A stretch of DNA of 35,352 nt, taken from the IMG/VR virus record IMGVR_UViG_3300044641_005534, positions 1-35,352 of that record. The stretch is one strand, 5' to 3'. The position numbers and the translations under genes were made by a program. Within the stretch, counting starts at the first letter, position 1. The number at the start of each line of letters is the position of its first letter. Shown in pieces: positions 9,359 to 16,522 of this stretch. Source of the stretch: a virus. The notes beneath the pieces are model-generated. The model saw only the letters and a program-made list of their open reading frames with translations, had not been told where the DNA came from and made no database searches.

Positions 9359-10753
9359 GTGGTCATTTGTGGCGACAGCCTGTCGGTGCTCGCCGACCTA
9401 GAGCCTAACTCGGTGCATGCAGTCGTCACGGACCCGCCCTACTTCATCTCTTTCATGGGTAGGGACTGGGACGGCGAGGACAACGTGGCCGCTACCGCTG
9501 AGTTCTGGCGGGCCGTCAGCCGGGTTTTGGTCCCCGGTGGTCATGTTCTCGCCTTTGGTGCCCCGCGCACCTACCATCGGCTAGCAGTAGCCATCGAGGA
9601 TGCGGGCTTGGAGATCCGCGATTCGCTGCACTGGATGTTTGGGTCTGGATTCCCCAAGTCTCTCAACGTCTCGAAGGCCATCGACCGGGCAGCTGGTGCG
9701 GAGCGAGAGGTTGTCGGGACCAAGATCGGCCTGCCGGGTTATCACCTGAGCGGCCACGACTCTCCCACCGGTGCCTTCGGTCATGGCTTGGGAAGCTCCA
9801 CCGAGGAGACTCGGGCGGCTTCGGCTCAGGTTACGGCTCCCGCCACCGAGGAAGCTCGGGAATGGGAGGGCTGGGGCACGGCGCTGAAGCCTTCCCACGA
9901 GCCAGTCGTGGTGGCTCGGAAGCCCTTGGATGGCACCGTTGCCGAGAATGTCGTCTCGCATGGGGCTGGTGCCCTGAACATCGATGGCACTCGGGTATCT
10001 CTGGGGTCCGAGTATGACCCGACTAAGGTGCAGCGGCAGTCCAAGGCCGAAGGTGTGGTCGGCTTTGCGGCGGAGGGCTTGATCGGGACCGAGATCCCCA
10101 CCTACAACCCCGGTGGCCGGTGGCCGTCTAACGCGGTCCTGTCTCATCTGCCGGATTGCGAGCTGGTCGGCACGAAGAAGGTCAGCACCGGCACGGCGGT
10201 CCGGCGCAACCTGCCCGATGAAGGGTCCGCCAACGGCACCGTCGAGAACGTCCCGCCGACCCAACGCGACGTGGACTACGGCTACGGGGATCCCGACGGC
10301 ATGGAGGAGGTCGAGGACTGGCGGTGTGCTTCGGGATGTGCGGTTTCGTCTCTCGACTTCCAGAGCGAAGAGCATGGCGGCGCGGCCCGGTTCTTTCCCG
10401 TGTTCCGCTACGTCACCAAGGCCCGGAGCGCCGAGCGCCACGCGGGTGTCGATCGCAATCAACATCCTACGGTCAAGCCCGTCGAGCTTATGCGGTGGCT
10501 GGTGCGGCTTGTCACCCCGCCCGGCGGCACGGTGCTCGACCCTTTCCTTGGCTCAGGCTCGACCGGGATCGCCGCCCATCTCGAGGGCTTCGACTTTATC
10601 GGTATCGAGATGGAACCGAAGTCGGCTGCTACCGCCGAGGCTCGAATCGCGTTCTGGTCAGATGCGGAGCCGGGGGTCGACACGGCAGACGCGCTCGAGG
10701 GCTTGCTTCGCAGGGCTGAGATTACCGACGCTGGTCAGCTCGGGCTTTTCTAA
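9359..10753 (+). CDS. DNA methyltransferase (N4-cytosine/N6-adenine, beta-type motif order)
   Basis: A 464-residue S-adenosylmethionine-dependent DNA base methyltransferase of the N-4/N-6 family. The catalytic motif DPPY is at residues 25-28 and the AdoMet-binding motif DPFLGSGST at 394-402, preceded by HPTVKPVELMRWL. Catalytic motif first and AdoMet motif last is the beta arrangement shared with CcrM-type enzymes. The long middle (about 110-345) should hold target recognition; the segment WGTALKPSHEPVVVARKPL at 172-190 is typical of phage and prophage members. It starts with GTG immediately after the upstream stop, with no separate Shine-Dalgarno. No restriction partner is visible, so protection of phage DNA or gene regulation is more likely than a restriction system. 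The target site cannot be read from sequence. Confidence 0.93.
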   Translation: MVICGDSLSVLADLEPNSVHAVVTDPPYFISFMGRDWDGEDNVAATAEFWRAVSRVLVPGGHVLAFGAPRTYHRLAVAIEDAGLEIRDSLHWMFGSGFPKSLNVSKAIDRAAGAEREVVGTKIGLPGYHLSGHDSPTGAFGHGLGSSTEETRAASAQVTAPATEEAREWEGWGTALKPSHEPVVVARKPLDGTVAENVVSHGAGALNIDGTRVSLGSEYDPTKVQRQSKAEGVVGFAAEGLIGTEIPTYNPGGRWPSNAVLSHLPDCELVGTKKVSTGTAVRRNLPDEGSANGTVENVPPTQRDVDYGYGDPDGMEEVEDWRCASGCAVSSLDFQSEEHGGAARFFPVFRYVTKARSAERHAGVDRNQHPTVKPVELMRWLVRLVTPPGGTVLDPFLGSGSTGIAAHLEGFDFIGIEMEPKSAATAEARIAFWSDAEPGVDTADALEGLLRRAEITDAGQLGLF

Positions 10754-10760
10754 ACGAAGC

Positions 10761-10778
10761 ACCGGCCCGTAGGCCGGT
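10761..10778. terminator. hairpin between convergent genes
   Basis: ACCGGCC-CGTA-GGCCGGT is a perfect 7-bp stem with a 4-base loop, placed 8 bases after the methyltransferase stop and before the stop of the convergent HARE-HTH gene. There is no clear U-tract, so it may act as a weak bidirectional terminator or RNA end. Confidence 0.6.
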
Positions 10779-10803
10779 GGCTCCGTGTGGGTGTTCCCTG
10801 CTT

Positions 10804-11181
10804 CTACTCTGCGCTGCCCCACATCTTGTTGAGCAGGCCGCTCTTCTTTTCATCCTGCTCTTCCGGCTGGTCCGACCCTTCTGTCGTCCCGGTCGTTGCG
10901 AGCGTGCCCTTGGCATCACGCGTGATCAGCCCGTATGTTCCGGGCTGCGTCCGGACGAACTCCTGTCCGTTCTTCGCGGCTACGCTGAGCTGAGCCTGCA
11001 TAGTCGCGGCAGGAGTTCTGCCCGAGCTTCGGATCATGCCCTTGGCGAGCGCGATCTCCGTGATGTCGGTTGCACGCATCGGGCCTCCTTGTGCTTCAAG
11101 GATTACCCTTGCGGCTTCCTTCATCGTGGTGGGTTGTGAGAACGAATCCATTCGTTCTACCTTTTCGCTCGTCGCTTGCAT
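10804..11181 (-). CDS. HARE-HTH domain protein
   Basis: A 125-residue protein containing a HARE-HTH winged-helix domain about residues 20-88. The domain opens with TMKEAARVIL, contains MRATDITEIALAKGMI, and closes with a short strand around PGTYGLI. In known families this domain is found in chromatin factors and restriction or DNA-modification proteins and is thought to sense modified DNA. The C-terminus is acidic and disordered. The start at 11181 is supported by AAAGGAGGTG 5-6 bases upstream; a longer frame to 11217 lacks a ribosome site. It is last in the portal-side minus-strand gene run and converges on the methyltransferase gene, so a link with DNA methylation is attractive but is inference. 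Confidence 0.8.
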   Translation of the reverse strand: MQATSEKVERMDSFSQPTTMKEAARVILEAQGGPMRATDITEIALAKGMIRSSGRTPAATMQAQLSVAAKNGQEFVRTQPGTYGLITRDAKGTLATTGTTEGSDQPEEQDEKKSGLLNKMWGSAE

Positions 11182-11212
11182 TTCACACCTCCTTTCGGCG
11201 ACTTGGCAATCA

Positions 11213-11241
11213 AACATTGCACAAAGCCCGCCGTTTGTCTA
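11213..11241 (-). promoter_or_regulatory. minus-strand promoter candidate before the HARE-HTH gene
   Basis: Read on the minus strand, TAGACA is followed by a 17-base spacer and AATGTT, about 30 bases upstream of the HARE-HTH start. Both hexamers are imperfect, so this is tentative. Confidence 0.3.
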
Positions 11242-11249
11242 GCGCGGGG

Positions 11250-11585
11250 CTAGAACAGCGAAGGCCCGACGGCGATAGTCTGCTCGTCGGCGTATACGTA
11301 GTTGCCGGTGGACTCCCACCGAATGGCCCACGTTCCCGGCGCGTCGAGGAGGAGGTCGACCTGATACACGCCCGTGCTCGGGCGACTCAGGGCGGTGTCG
11401 GTTCCGTAGACGAGGGTCGTTGGGGTGCGGTCTTCGGGGGAGAGGCTCTTGAACCGAACGGTCGTTGGGTTGACCTTCGACCCGCTGGCGCGGTCCATGA
11501 ACGTCAGGCTCAGCCGAACCATGTTGCCGACCGTATGCGGCCCGGTCTGGATCTCGCCTTGGACGACTTTCGGCGGCACCGTCAT
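11250..11585 (-). CDS. small beta-rich protein next to portal
   Basis: A 111-residue protein with an alternating strand pattern and an Ig-like ending: a GVYQVDLLLDAPGTWAIRW segment followed by a YVYADEQ strand. Its ATG overlaps the portal stop by 4 bases (ATGA), so it is translationally coupled to the portal. Small beta-sandwich proteins in this position often act as head decoration or connector proteins. I cannot assign a specific family, and the structural role is inferred from the neighbour and fold pattern only. Confidence 0.75.
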   Translation of the reverse strand: MTVPPKVVQGEIQTGPHTVGNMVRLSLTFMDRASGSKVNPTTVRFKSLSPEDRTPTTLVYGTDTALSRPSTGVYQVDLLLDAPGTWAIRWESTGNYVYADEQTIAVGPSLF

Positions 11586-13624
11586 GAGTCCTCCTTCAGG
11601 ACTTCAGCGGCTTCATCATAGTCCAAGCCGAGCTGTTTCCGGCGCAGCGCCAGTCGCTTTCGCGCTTCCGGCGAGAGCCGCTTGGCTGCAGCCGTCTCGG
11701 GCAGGTCGCCCTTGGTTGCAGCTTCCATAGCCTGCTCGGGTGGCGGTGAGCCGAAGGACGCAGCATCTGCTTCGCCGGTCGGTGCCATTCCGGGCTGCGG
11801 CGGGACGAGTCCGGGTTCCGGGCCTGTTACCTGCTGCATCGGTCCCTGCTCCGGTGCCGGTGCGGGCATGGCTGCGGCTTCCTGCTGGGCCTGCAGAGCT
11901 GCCATCGCCGGATCTTGGTAGCCCGGTGGGAACACCTTCTCGACGACCTGTCCGGGGTCTTCCATCTCGAGTCCTTCCCCGAGAGCGACGCCCAGCAGGG
12001 TCCGGCTCAGCTCCATATTGGTGCCGTTCGGGTCGAAGGTCCGTGCGATCGTGGAGACCGAGTTGACCAGATCGCTCATCATTCGGCGGAGCGGGTTCGG
12101 CAGTGAGAAGTCATAGCTCAGGTCGCGCTTGCGCTCTTCATCGGTTGCCGGTTCCGGCTCAGGTGCACCCAGCTCCATCGCGGCTTCCTGCGTTGCCATC
12201 GCCTGACCACCGACGGACTCCATGCCGGTTGCTACTGGCGGGGAGTCGGTTGTCCCCTCCTGCTCCATCTCTTCCTGCTTCTTGGCCCACTCTTCGTCGC
12301 TGAGAGTCTCGGTAATCGCTCCGGCCTTGACCGCCTCTTCGATTACCCGGTCTATGAACCAGCGGAAGAGCTGCTCGAAGACCTCCTGTCGGGACTCGAC
12401 GGCTTTCAGGACCGGCAGCTCCATGCTGGTGGCAGTAGCAAGGTTTGCCGAGCCTATGTCGCCTAGGTAGTGCTGCGGGAAGTGCGTGGCCGCGCTGATC
12501 TGCGAGCGAATCATCTGCCCGTCCACGTTGGCTCCGGCACTTCCGGAGTCCAGCTTGAAGGATTCGTGCTCGACCTGCTCGTTTTCGGTGATCACCGATC
12601 CCGACCTAGGCCCGATCAGGTAGTCTTCTCCGGCGGTATCGACCGAGCGTCCCAGCTCTCCACGCTTCGAAAGGATCTGGGTAGCCAGCTTGCGGACCTG
12701 ATTCGGCGTGCCCTTGACCTTCCGCTTCATCACGAAGGCGGCGGCTGCCTTGGCCGCGTCCACTCTGGCTTCCATCAGCGAGTTGAAGGCATTGGCCCAG
12801 CGCAGCACCCTGTGCATCGTGGGGTGTCCGAATGCCATCTCGCCCGTGCGGTTGATCGCCACGTGGTAGACACGGCCCTTACCCATCTTGGCTGTCGGTG
12901 CCTTCTGGCCCCGGTTTGGCTCGTTTCGCCAGTGCTGGTAGTAGAGAATCCGCTCGCCACGCTTGCGGTCGAGGTCTGAGTCGTAGGCCGGGACGTCGTT
13001 TACGTAGTCCCACTTGATGTGGCGTCGACGGCTGACGTAGTAGATCACTTTCCTGCGGTTATCTTCGTCTCGCACGACGTTCTCGACGGTGTCGTGGTCG
13101 AGCATCCCGAGCTTGACCTTGCCGTCGGCTCCGGTAAACATGAGCATGAAGAGGTTGCTCTGCAGCGACAGGTCTGTCCCGAGTGCCATCTGTGCCGGGT
13201 AGCTGGTCAGAATCAGCTGGTTGTCTTCATCGTTCCACGCTTCATCGATGATCTCCTGCACCTTCGGATCTCGGGCCTGCGGTGCTGGCACGCCCCGCCC
13301 TAGGACGAAGTCGTTCATCAGGTCGACCGCAGCACCCAGCTGGGGATCCTGCTGCCACGCTACCCGTGCCTGCTGGACGAGCTTCCGCCGCTGGACGGCC
13401 TGCATGTCCTGCTCGCTGCCCCCAAGGTAGTCCAGCGACTGCCACGCCAGCAGGTCCAGCTCCTTGCGGAGTGTCCGGCGTTCGATGGCTTCGGCTTCCA
13501 GCAGCTCGAGCCGGTTGTCTTCGACCACCTGAGCGCCCGAGCGCCGTGCTGCGGCTTCAGCTATCCGCCGAAGGACGCCACCTTCGGTGCTTTCGGCACC
13601 AAGTTCTGTGGGATCGTCAGGCAA
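11582..13624 (-). CDS. phage portal protein
   Basis: A 680-residue portal, the dodecameric ring at the head vertex through which DNA is packaged and ejected. The core (about 80-440) has the usual order: a helical N-terminus, a beta-rich wing, then the conserved region ATHFPQHYLGDIGSANLAT at about 385, followed by the long helix KAVESRQEVFEQLFRWFID. The last 100 residues are low-complexity, rich in Met, Pro, Gln and Ala, and end in a basic helix. It overlaps the upstream gene by 8 bases and the downstream gene by 4. Normally the portal follows the large terminase directly; here the two are separated by about 13 kb of opposite-strand accessory genes. Confidence 0.88.
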   Translation of the reverse strand: MPDDPTELGAESTEGGVLRRIAEAAARRSGAQVVEDNRLELLEAEAIERRTLRKELDLLAWQSLDYLGGSEQDMQAVQRRKLVQQARVAWQQDPQLGAAVDLMNDFVLGRGVPAPQARDPKVQEIIDEAWNDEDNQLILTSYPAQMALGTDLSLQSNLFMLMFTGADGKVKLGMLDHDTVENVVRDEDNRRKVIYYVSRRRHIKWDYVNDVPAYDSDLDRKRGERILYYQHWRNEPNRGQKAPTAKMGKGRVYHVAINRTGEMAFGHPTMHRVLRWANAFNSLMEARVDAAKAAAAFVMKRKVKGTPNQVRKLATQILSKRGELGRSVDTAGEDYLIGPRSGSVITENEQVEHESFKLDSGSAGANVDGQMIRSQISAATHFPQHYLGDIGSANLATATSMELPVLKAVESRQEVFEQLFRWFIDRVIEEAVKAGAITETLSDEEWAKKQEEMEQEGTTDSPPVATGMESVGGQAMATQEAAMELGAPEPEPATDEERKRDLSYDFSLPNPLRRMMSDLVNSVSTIARTFDPNGTNMELSRTLLGVALGEGLEMEDPGQVVEKVFPPGYQDPAMAALQAQQEAAAMPAPAPEQGPMQQVTGPEPGLVPPQPGMAPTGEADAASFGSPPPEQAMEAATKGDLPETAAAKRLSPEARKRLALRRKQLGLDYDEAAEVLKEDS

Positions 13625-13943
13625 TGTCTTCCCCGATCGTGGCCGCGTCGCGCAGGATCGCGCTTGCTTCCCTGTAGGCGGAGCAGGCTCGGGTGCTGTT
13701 CGGGATCTTTTCCGTCCGGGCTTCCATCCGGTCCAGAATGTCGGCCCCCACGTTCAGCAGGACGGTTCTCGGCTGCAGGTCGCCGTTCTCGGTCCGCTCC
13801 TGCTCTCTTCCCTCTTCCAGCCCACGCTCGTAGTTCCGGCGGACCAAGTCCCTGATGCTACGGGTCAGATCACGGTCTTCGATGCCCAGCTCTCTGGCTA
13901 TCCGACGGGCGTCGGCTGCCACTCGGCGGTTGTTAGTCGTCAT
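13617..13943 (-). CDS. small helical protein upstream of portal
   Basis: A 108-residue, strongly charged, helix-rich protein; the middle (RRNYERGLEEGREQERTENG) is likely coiled or disordered. No family is recognised. The ATG at 13943 has GGAAGGAACG upstream. It overlaps the portal start by 8 bases and the preceding gene by 11, so it belongs to the same operon and may be a small head or packaging accessory protein. Confidence 0.7.
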   Translation of the reverse strand: MTTNNRRVAADARRIARELGIEDRDLTRSIRDLVRRNYERGLEEGREQERTENGDLQPRTVLLNVGADILDRMEARTEKIPNSTRACSAYREASAILRDAATIGEDIA

Positions 13944-14124
13944 CTCGTTCCTTCCGCTCTACGACGTTGTAGCCGAGCAGGTCGGCATCGCCCATTTCGA
14001 TTTCCTGCCCGTTCTTGACGTTCTCCGCAAGCAGCGTGTCCGAGCTGGTTCGCTCGATCACCCAGAGAAGGGTATGTCCGTCGGTCAGGTAGGTTCCCGG
14101 TAGGTGTCTCGGTGTTTCGGGCAA
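13933..14124 (-). CDS. small protein of unknown function
   Basis: A 63-residue protein with a TTG start three bases after the preceding stop. The middle, TDGHTLLWVIERTSSDTLLAENVKNG, reads as short beta strands with turns, ending in a charged tail. No strong Shine-Dalgarno is present, consistent with coupling to the upstream gene. An overlapping frame starting with GTG at 14131 gives an Arg-rich low-complexity product and is less likely. Function unknown. Confidence 0.6.
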   Translation of the reverse strand: MPETPRHLPGTYLTDGHTLLWVIERTSSDTLLAENVKNGQEIEMGDADLLGYNVVERKERDDD

Positions 14125-14127
14125 CCG

Positions 14128-14403
14128 TCACTTTGGCCGATCCCCGCTAGGCGCGGTAGCTGTTATCTCATCGTGTAGCTGTCGCGCCTTCCGTTCCGCT
14201 ATGGCTCTCTTCTCTCGACGCCATACCGGGCAGTCCATGTATTTTCCGGCGCAGAACGCATTCAGGCTGCTGGCGTTCTCGACGGCGGTGAGCGTCTCCC
14301 TAGTTATCCGGCATCGGCAGCCTGCGCCTTGGATCGTCTCGGTCACGAGGTCGCCTGCCGGACACTTGATTCTGCTGCTGGTGAGCTTCACTCGGGAAAG
14401 CAT
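14128..14403 (-). CDS. cysteine-rich small protein, first gene of the portal operon
   Basis: A 91-residue protein with five cysteines (a CPAG, CRC, FCAG and DCPVW pattern). A CxC pair and a C-x5-C spacing suggest metal binding, though this is not a standard zinc ribbon. A basic helix follows. It is the promoter-proximal gene of the portal operon; the ATG at 14403 has only a weak GGAA upstream. A clear minus-strand promoter was not found in the gap above it. Similar small Cys-rich proteins occur near actinobacteriophage structural genes, but I know no function. Confidence 0.65.
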   Translation of the reverse strand: MLSRVKLTSSRIKCPAGDLVTETIQGAGCRCRITRETLTAVENASSLNAFCAGKYMDCPVWRREKRAIAERKARQLHDEITATAPSGDRPK

Positions 14404-14461
14404 AACTGGTGTTCCGGCGCGATGCCCGACGCGATGCCTTGTGTGCTAGTCTCGGGAGACC

Positions 14462-14525
14462 GGGAGCTGGTGCTCCCCCTTTCGTCGCCAAGGCGCGGTC
14501 CCGCAAGGGCCGCGCTTTGTGCTTC
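14462..14525 (+). terminator. two tandem hairpins in the divergent gap
   Basis: In the 209-bp gap between the divergent portal operon and the accessory array, GGGAGC-TGGT-GCTCCC (14462-14477) is followed by GCGCGG-t-CCC-GCAA-GGG-CCGCGC (14493-14515) and a T-rich stretch. The second has the form of an intrinsic terminator reading rightward, although no plus-strand gene ends just before it. It may insulate the array from antisense or read-through transcription. Confidence 0.55.
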
Positions 14526-14546
14526 TGCTACCAAAGTTCGCAATCC

Positions 14547-14575
14547 GAACATTCTTTCGGAGTCTCTGCTATGAT
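14547..14575 (+). promoter_or_regulatory. extended -10 promoter opening the accessory array
   Basis: TGC followed by TATGAT gives an extended -10; 17 bases upstream is GAACAT, a poor -35. The transcript would reach AAGGAGG (14600-14606) and the 13-codon ORF. CGACGAAGGAGG here is a diverged form of the array leader CCGACCAAGGAGG. Confidence 0.5.
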
Positions 14576-14612
14576 TGGTAGCGCAATCTGGTAACGACGA
14601 AGGAGGTTGCTC

Positions 14613-14654
14613 ATGAACGGTATGACGGAATCCACAACACGGAGCATCCGGTGA
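14613..14654 (+). CDS. 13-residue leader ORF
   Basis: MNGMTESTTRSIR, with AAGGAGG six bases upstream, the best ribosome site in this stretch. Its TGA overlaps the GTG of the next gene (GTGA). It may be a translated leader coupling initiation of the membrane protein downstream, which has no Shine-Dalgarno of its own. It has no run of one amino acid of the attenuation type. Confidence 0.5.
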   Translation: MNGMTESTTRSIR

Positions 14655-14929
14655 GTCGGCTCGGCGTAGTCGACTCGGCGATGGTGTTCCTTATCGGCGT
14701 GTCGGTCCTGCTTCTGGCGCTTGCATTCATGGCTTGGATCGCGGACCGCATCGGTGATGCATTCGAGCGGAAGCCTTACCCAAGGCGTCTGTCTGCACGC
14801 ATCCCCGCACGCGAGATGGAGCTGGTAGGCGATGACTACCGGGACTGTGTCGCAGGCTACTTCGCTCGGTCTGAGCGGAAGGCGGAGATCATCAACCATG
14901 TGACGGGAGCTAACGATGACCGTAAATGA
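14651..14929 (+). CDS. small membrane protein
   Basis: A 92-residue protein with one transmembrane helix at about residues 9-32 (a hydrophobic run containing VFLIGVSVLLLALAFMAWI), followed by a charged, probably cytoplasmic, domain. Starts with GTG inside the stop of the 13-residue leader ORF and overlaps the next gene by 14 bases. No family recognised. Small single-span proteins in phage accessory regions sometimes serve superinfection exclusion or lysis, but nothing here decides that. Confidence 0.7.
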   Translation: MSRLGVVDSAMVFLIGVSVLLLALAFMAWIADRIGDAFERKPYPRRLSARIPAREMELVGDDYRDCVAGYFARSERKAEIINHVTGANDDRK

Positions 14930-15104
14930 CGCTATGCGAGCGCTGGAGGAGGCACGGTCTTCTCTGCGCGATGCCAAGCACTCCATGACCCACCTGCAGG
15001 AGATCGGGGAAGTCTCCGATGAGCTGCGGCAGGCCACCAGCCGTCTGATGGACGGGGTGACCAATGTGGAGTCGGAGCTGGCGCGACACGTTTCCGAAGA
15101 CTGA
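14916..15104 (+). CDS. small coiled-coil protein
   Basis: A 62-residue protein that is helical along its length, with heptad-like leucine and alanine spacing and many Glu/Arg pairs; likely a short coiled coil. The ATG has GGGAG upstream. Its stop shares bases with the next start (TGATG). Function unknown. Confidence 0.65.
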   Translation: MTVNDAMRALEEARSSLRDAKHSMTHLQEIGEVSDELRQATSRLMDGVTNVESELARHVSED

Positions 15105-15298
15105 TGCTCGGGGATCTGGAGGCAGCCGTGCTCGACGCCCTGATCGGGGCCGAAGTCGAGCAGGCCGTTCCCGAAGTGGCCCAGCAGACCGGCCTGACCG
15201 AAGCCGATGCGCTGGCCGTGATCGAAGGGCTGGCCGAGCGGGGCCGAGCAAGGCTGATGGTCGCCCCGACCGGGGAAGAGCGGTGGTCCCTGTGCTGA
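15104..15298 (+). CDS. small winged-helix-like DNA-binding protein
   Basis: A 64-residue protein of MarR/ArsR-like winged-helix size. Segments: helix AAVLDALI, helix VPEVAQQTGL, a recognition-like helix TEADALAVIEGLAERG, then the strand pair RARLMVAPTGEERWSL. Starts within the preceding stop (TGATG). It could be a small regulator of the array, which is inference. Confidence 0.65.
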   Translation: MLGDLEAAVLDALIGAEVEQAVPEVAQQTGLTEADALAVIEGLAERGRARLMVAPTGEERWSLC

Positions 15299-15510
15299 AA
15301 CGCATCCATGTGAACCAGCACGTGATCCGCCGGAACGCAAAAACCGGCTCTCAAGAACCGCCCCTAACCGTGAAGACGTACCGGGACAACACGCTTTGCC
15401 ACTCGGTCGACATCCTTGGTCCGTCTAGGGTCGTCTACTCCCCTGAAAAACCGCTCTCATGCGGAGCGAAGGTCTGGATCGAAACCAACGCTGAAATTGT
15501 AACCGAGTAA
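15292..15510 (+). CDS. conserved small phage protein (PLSCGAKVWIET motif)
   Basis: A 72-residue protein. The motif VVYSPEKPLSCGAKVWIET near the C-terminus and RIHVNQHVIRRN near the N-terminus match a small family I recognise from many unrelated phages, including marine ones; its function is unknown. The likely start is GTG at 15292, overlapping the previous stop by seven bases; an in-frame GTG at 15283 is possible. The predicted fold is all-beta. Base composition is lower in GC than neighbouring array genes, suggesting a different origin. Confidence 0.75.
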   Translation: MLKRIHVNQHVIRRNAKTGSQEPPLTVKTYRDNTLCHSVDILGPSRVVYSPEKPLSCGAKVWIETNAEIVTE

Positions 15511-15515
15511 TGATT

Positions 15516-15544
15516 CCCCATTCTGGCGTGGGGTATGCTACAAT
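15516..15544 (+). promoter_or_regulatory. array promoter with extended -10, poor -35
   Basis: TATGC followed by TACAAT is the extended -10 shared by the array. The hexamer 17 bases upstream (CCCCAT) is a poor -35. A CCCCA/TGGGG hairpin (15516-15533) overlaps the promoter. The leader CCGACCAAGGAGG follows at 15564-15576. Confidence 0.55.
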
Positions 15545-15583
15545 GCGTAGCACAACCATTCACCCGACCAAGGAGGTCTGAAA

Positions 15584-15769
15584 ATGAGCGCAATCAAAAA
15601 CCAAACCGCTGGCGTATGTGTGGAGTGTGGCAAGGAGACGGACATCGACTCTCCGATCGTCTGCTTCGGCTGTGTCTCCGCTGCGGAGGCCAAGGCTCAG
15701 GGCATCGAGGTGCCCGAGTTCGATTCCTGCTGTGTCTCCCCTGTCGCTTCCGACCCGGTCCCCTTCTGA
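15584..15769 (+). CDS. zinc-ribbon-like small protein
   Basis: A 61-residue protein with two CxxC knuckles, VCVECGK and VCFGC, 15 residues apart, typical of a small zinc ribbon, plus a CC pair near the C-terminus. The start is fixed by the array leader (AAGGAGG seven bases upstream). It shares TGATG with the next gene. It opens the second transcription unit of the array. The role is unknown; such ribbons usually bind nucleic acid or protein. Confidence 0.75.
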   Translation: MSAIKNQTAGVCVECGKETDIDSPIVCFGCVSAAEAKAQGIEVPEFDSCCVSPVASDPVPF

Positions 15770-15924
15770 TGAGTCCGGAGTGGTGGGTCGAGGCCGTGTT
15801 CTCTCTCGAGGAGCGGCTCGGGGACGATTGGGATCAGGGCATGTCTGATCAGGAGCGCGAGGCTGCGATCGTGGACGAGGCGATCTGTGCCGGGTCCATC
15901 CCCGGCTGGCAGGTGATCGTATGA
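15769..15924 (+). CDS. 51-residue acidic protein
   Basis: A short acidic, tryptophan-containing helical protein (begins MSPEWWVEAVFSLEERLG). It is supported by overlapping junctions on both sides: its ATG lies in the preceding stop (TGATG) and its stop overlaps the next start (ATGA). No family recognised. Confidence 0.65.
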   Translation: MSPEWWVEAVFSLEERLGDDWDQGMSDQEREAAIVDEAICAGSIPGWQVIV

Positions 15925-16124
15925 GTGCCCGTCGTGGGCGCGGTCCTGCCGCTGCCAAGGTCGAGGAGCCAGACGCGCTGTATCGCGTGTTCCGGATCTC
16001 GGACGGGCTGCCTGCCTACCTGCCTGCGGGTCGGGGGATGCCGCTCGAGGAGGCCGAGCGCCTGTCAGGGCAGCTGGCCGTCCCTACCGAGGTGCGGGAG
16101 GTCTGGCGTCGGCCCGAGTCCTGA
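15921..16124 (+). CDS. small protein of unknown function
   Basis: A 67-residue protein with a basic N-terminus (RRGRG) and a compact middle (ALYRVFRISDGLPAYLPAG) that reads as strand-strand-helix. Starts by ATGA overlap with the upstream gene. The ALYR motif also appears near the N-terminus of the protein at 16888, so the two could be distantly related, but the similarity is short. Function unknown. Confidence 0.6.
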   Translation: MSARRGRGPAAAKVEEPDALYRVFRISDGLPAYLPAGRGMPLEEAERLSGQLAVPTEVREVWRRPES

Positions 16125-16127
16125 CCC

Positions 16128-16406
16128 GTGCGCGAGCTTGAGCTTTACCCGCGTGCCCGGTTCTCGGCCTACTACCCGGAGGGCGTCCCCGGCATCCTGA
16201 TGTGCGCGGAGTGCGCGATCGGGCGGTTCGGTGTCAGGTCTGTGTGGCGTGCCCTGCATGCGATCAAGGCCGACCCGGTGCTCGAGTCTCGGGCGCTCGG
16301 GTTCATCCTGCGGGAGGTTCCGGGCGCTGCCTGCACCGAGTGCTCGGAGCCGTTCTGGGACCAGCTTCCCCCTTCCCCCGAGTTGCTCGACACAGAAGAT
16401 TCCTAG
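16128..16406 (+). CDS. zinc-binding small protein with two CxxC motifs
   Basis: A 92-residue protein with MCAECA and ACTECS knuckles about 45 residues apart, a probable split zinc-binding site around a helical core. GTG start three bases after the previous stop without its own strong ribosome site, so translation is likely coupled. Last gene of its unit; a hairpin and a new promoter follow. Function unknown. Confidence 0.65.
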   Translation: MRELELYPRARFSAYYPEGVPGILMCAECAIGRFGVRSVWRALHAIKADPVLESRALGFILREVPGAACTECSEPFWDQLPPSPELLDTEDS

Positions 16407-16410
16407 CCGC

Positions 16411-16441
16411 CTGTCAGGTTTCCCGGTCGGGTGCCGACCCT
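16411..16441 (+). terminator. hairpin element, also present at 17191-17221
   Basis: GGTCGG-gtg-CCGACC (16425-16439) lies within a 31-base element that matches 17191-17221 at 24 of 31 positions. In both places it follows a stop codon and precedes an array leader. The second copy forms GGTC/GACC. These are probable unit-end hairpins but lack U-tracts. Confidence 0.5.
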
Positions 16442-16461
16442 ACCCTGACCCGGAGGGTGAC

Positions 16462-16490
16462 TTGTAATCGCTCGGCGGGTATGCTATGAT
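16462..16490 (+). promoter_or_regulatory. array promoter
   Basis: TTGTAA, a 17-base spacer ending in TATGC, and TATGAT. The leader CCGACCAAGGAGG is at 16506-16518, so the untranslated leader is about 25 bases. Confidence 0.75.
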
Positions 16491-16522
16491 GTGTAGCGTT
16501 GTTAACCGACCAAGGAGGCATC

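Noticed and set aside
9581-10465. 294-codon minus-strand ORF opposite the methyltransferase gene
   Set aside because: It is antisense to a gene with clear catalytic motifs, has no family features, and reflects GC-rich codon bias.
9359-10753. Restriction-modification system
   Set aside because: No restriction endonuclease or specificity subunit is encoded next to the methyltransferase.
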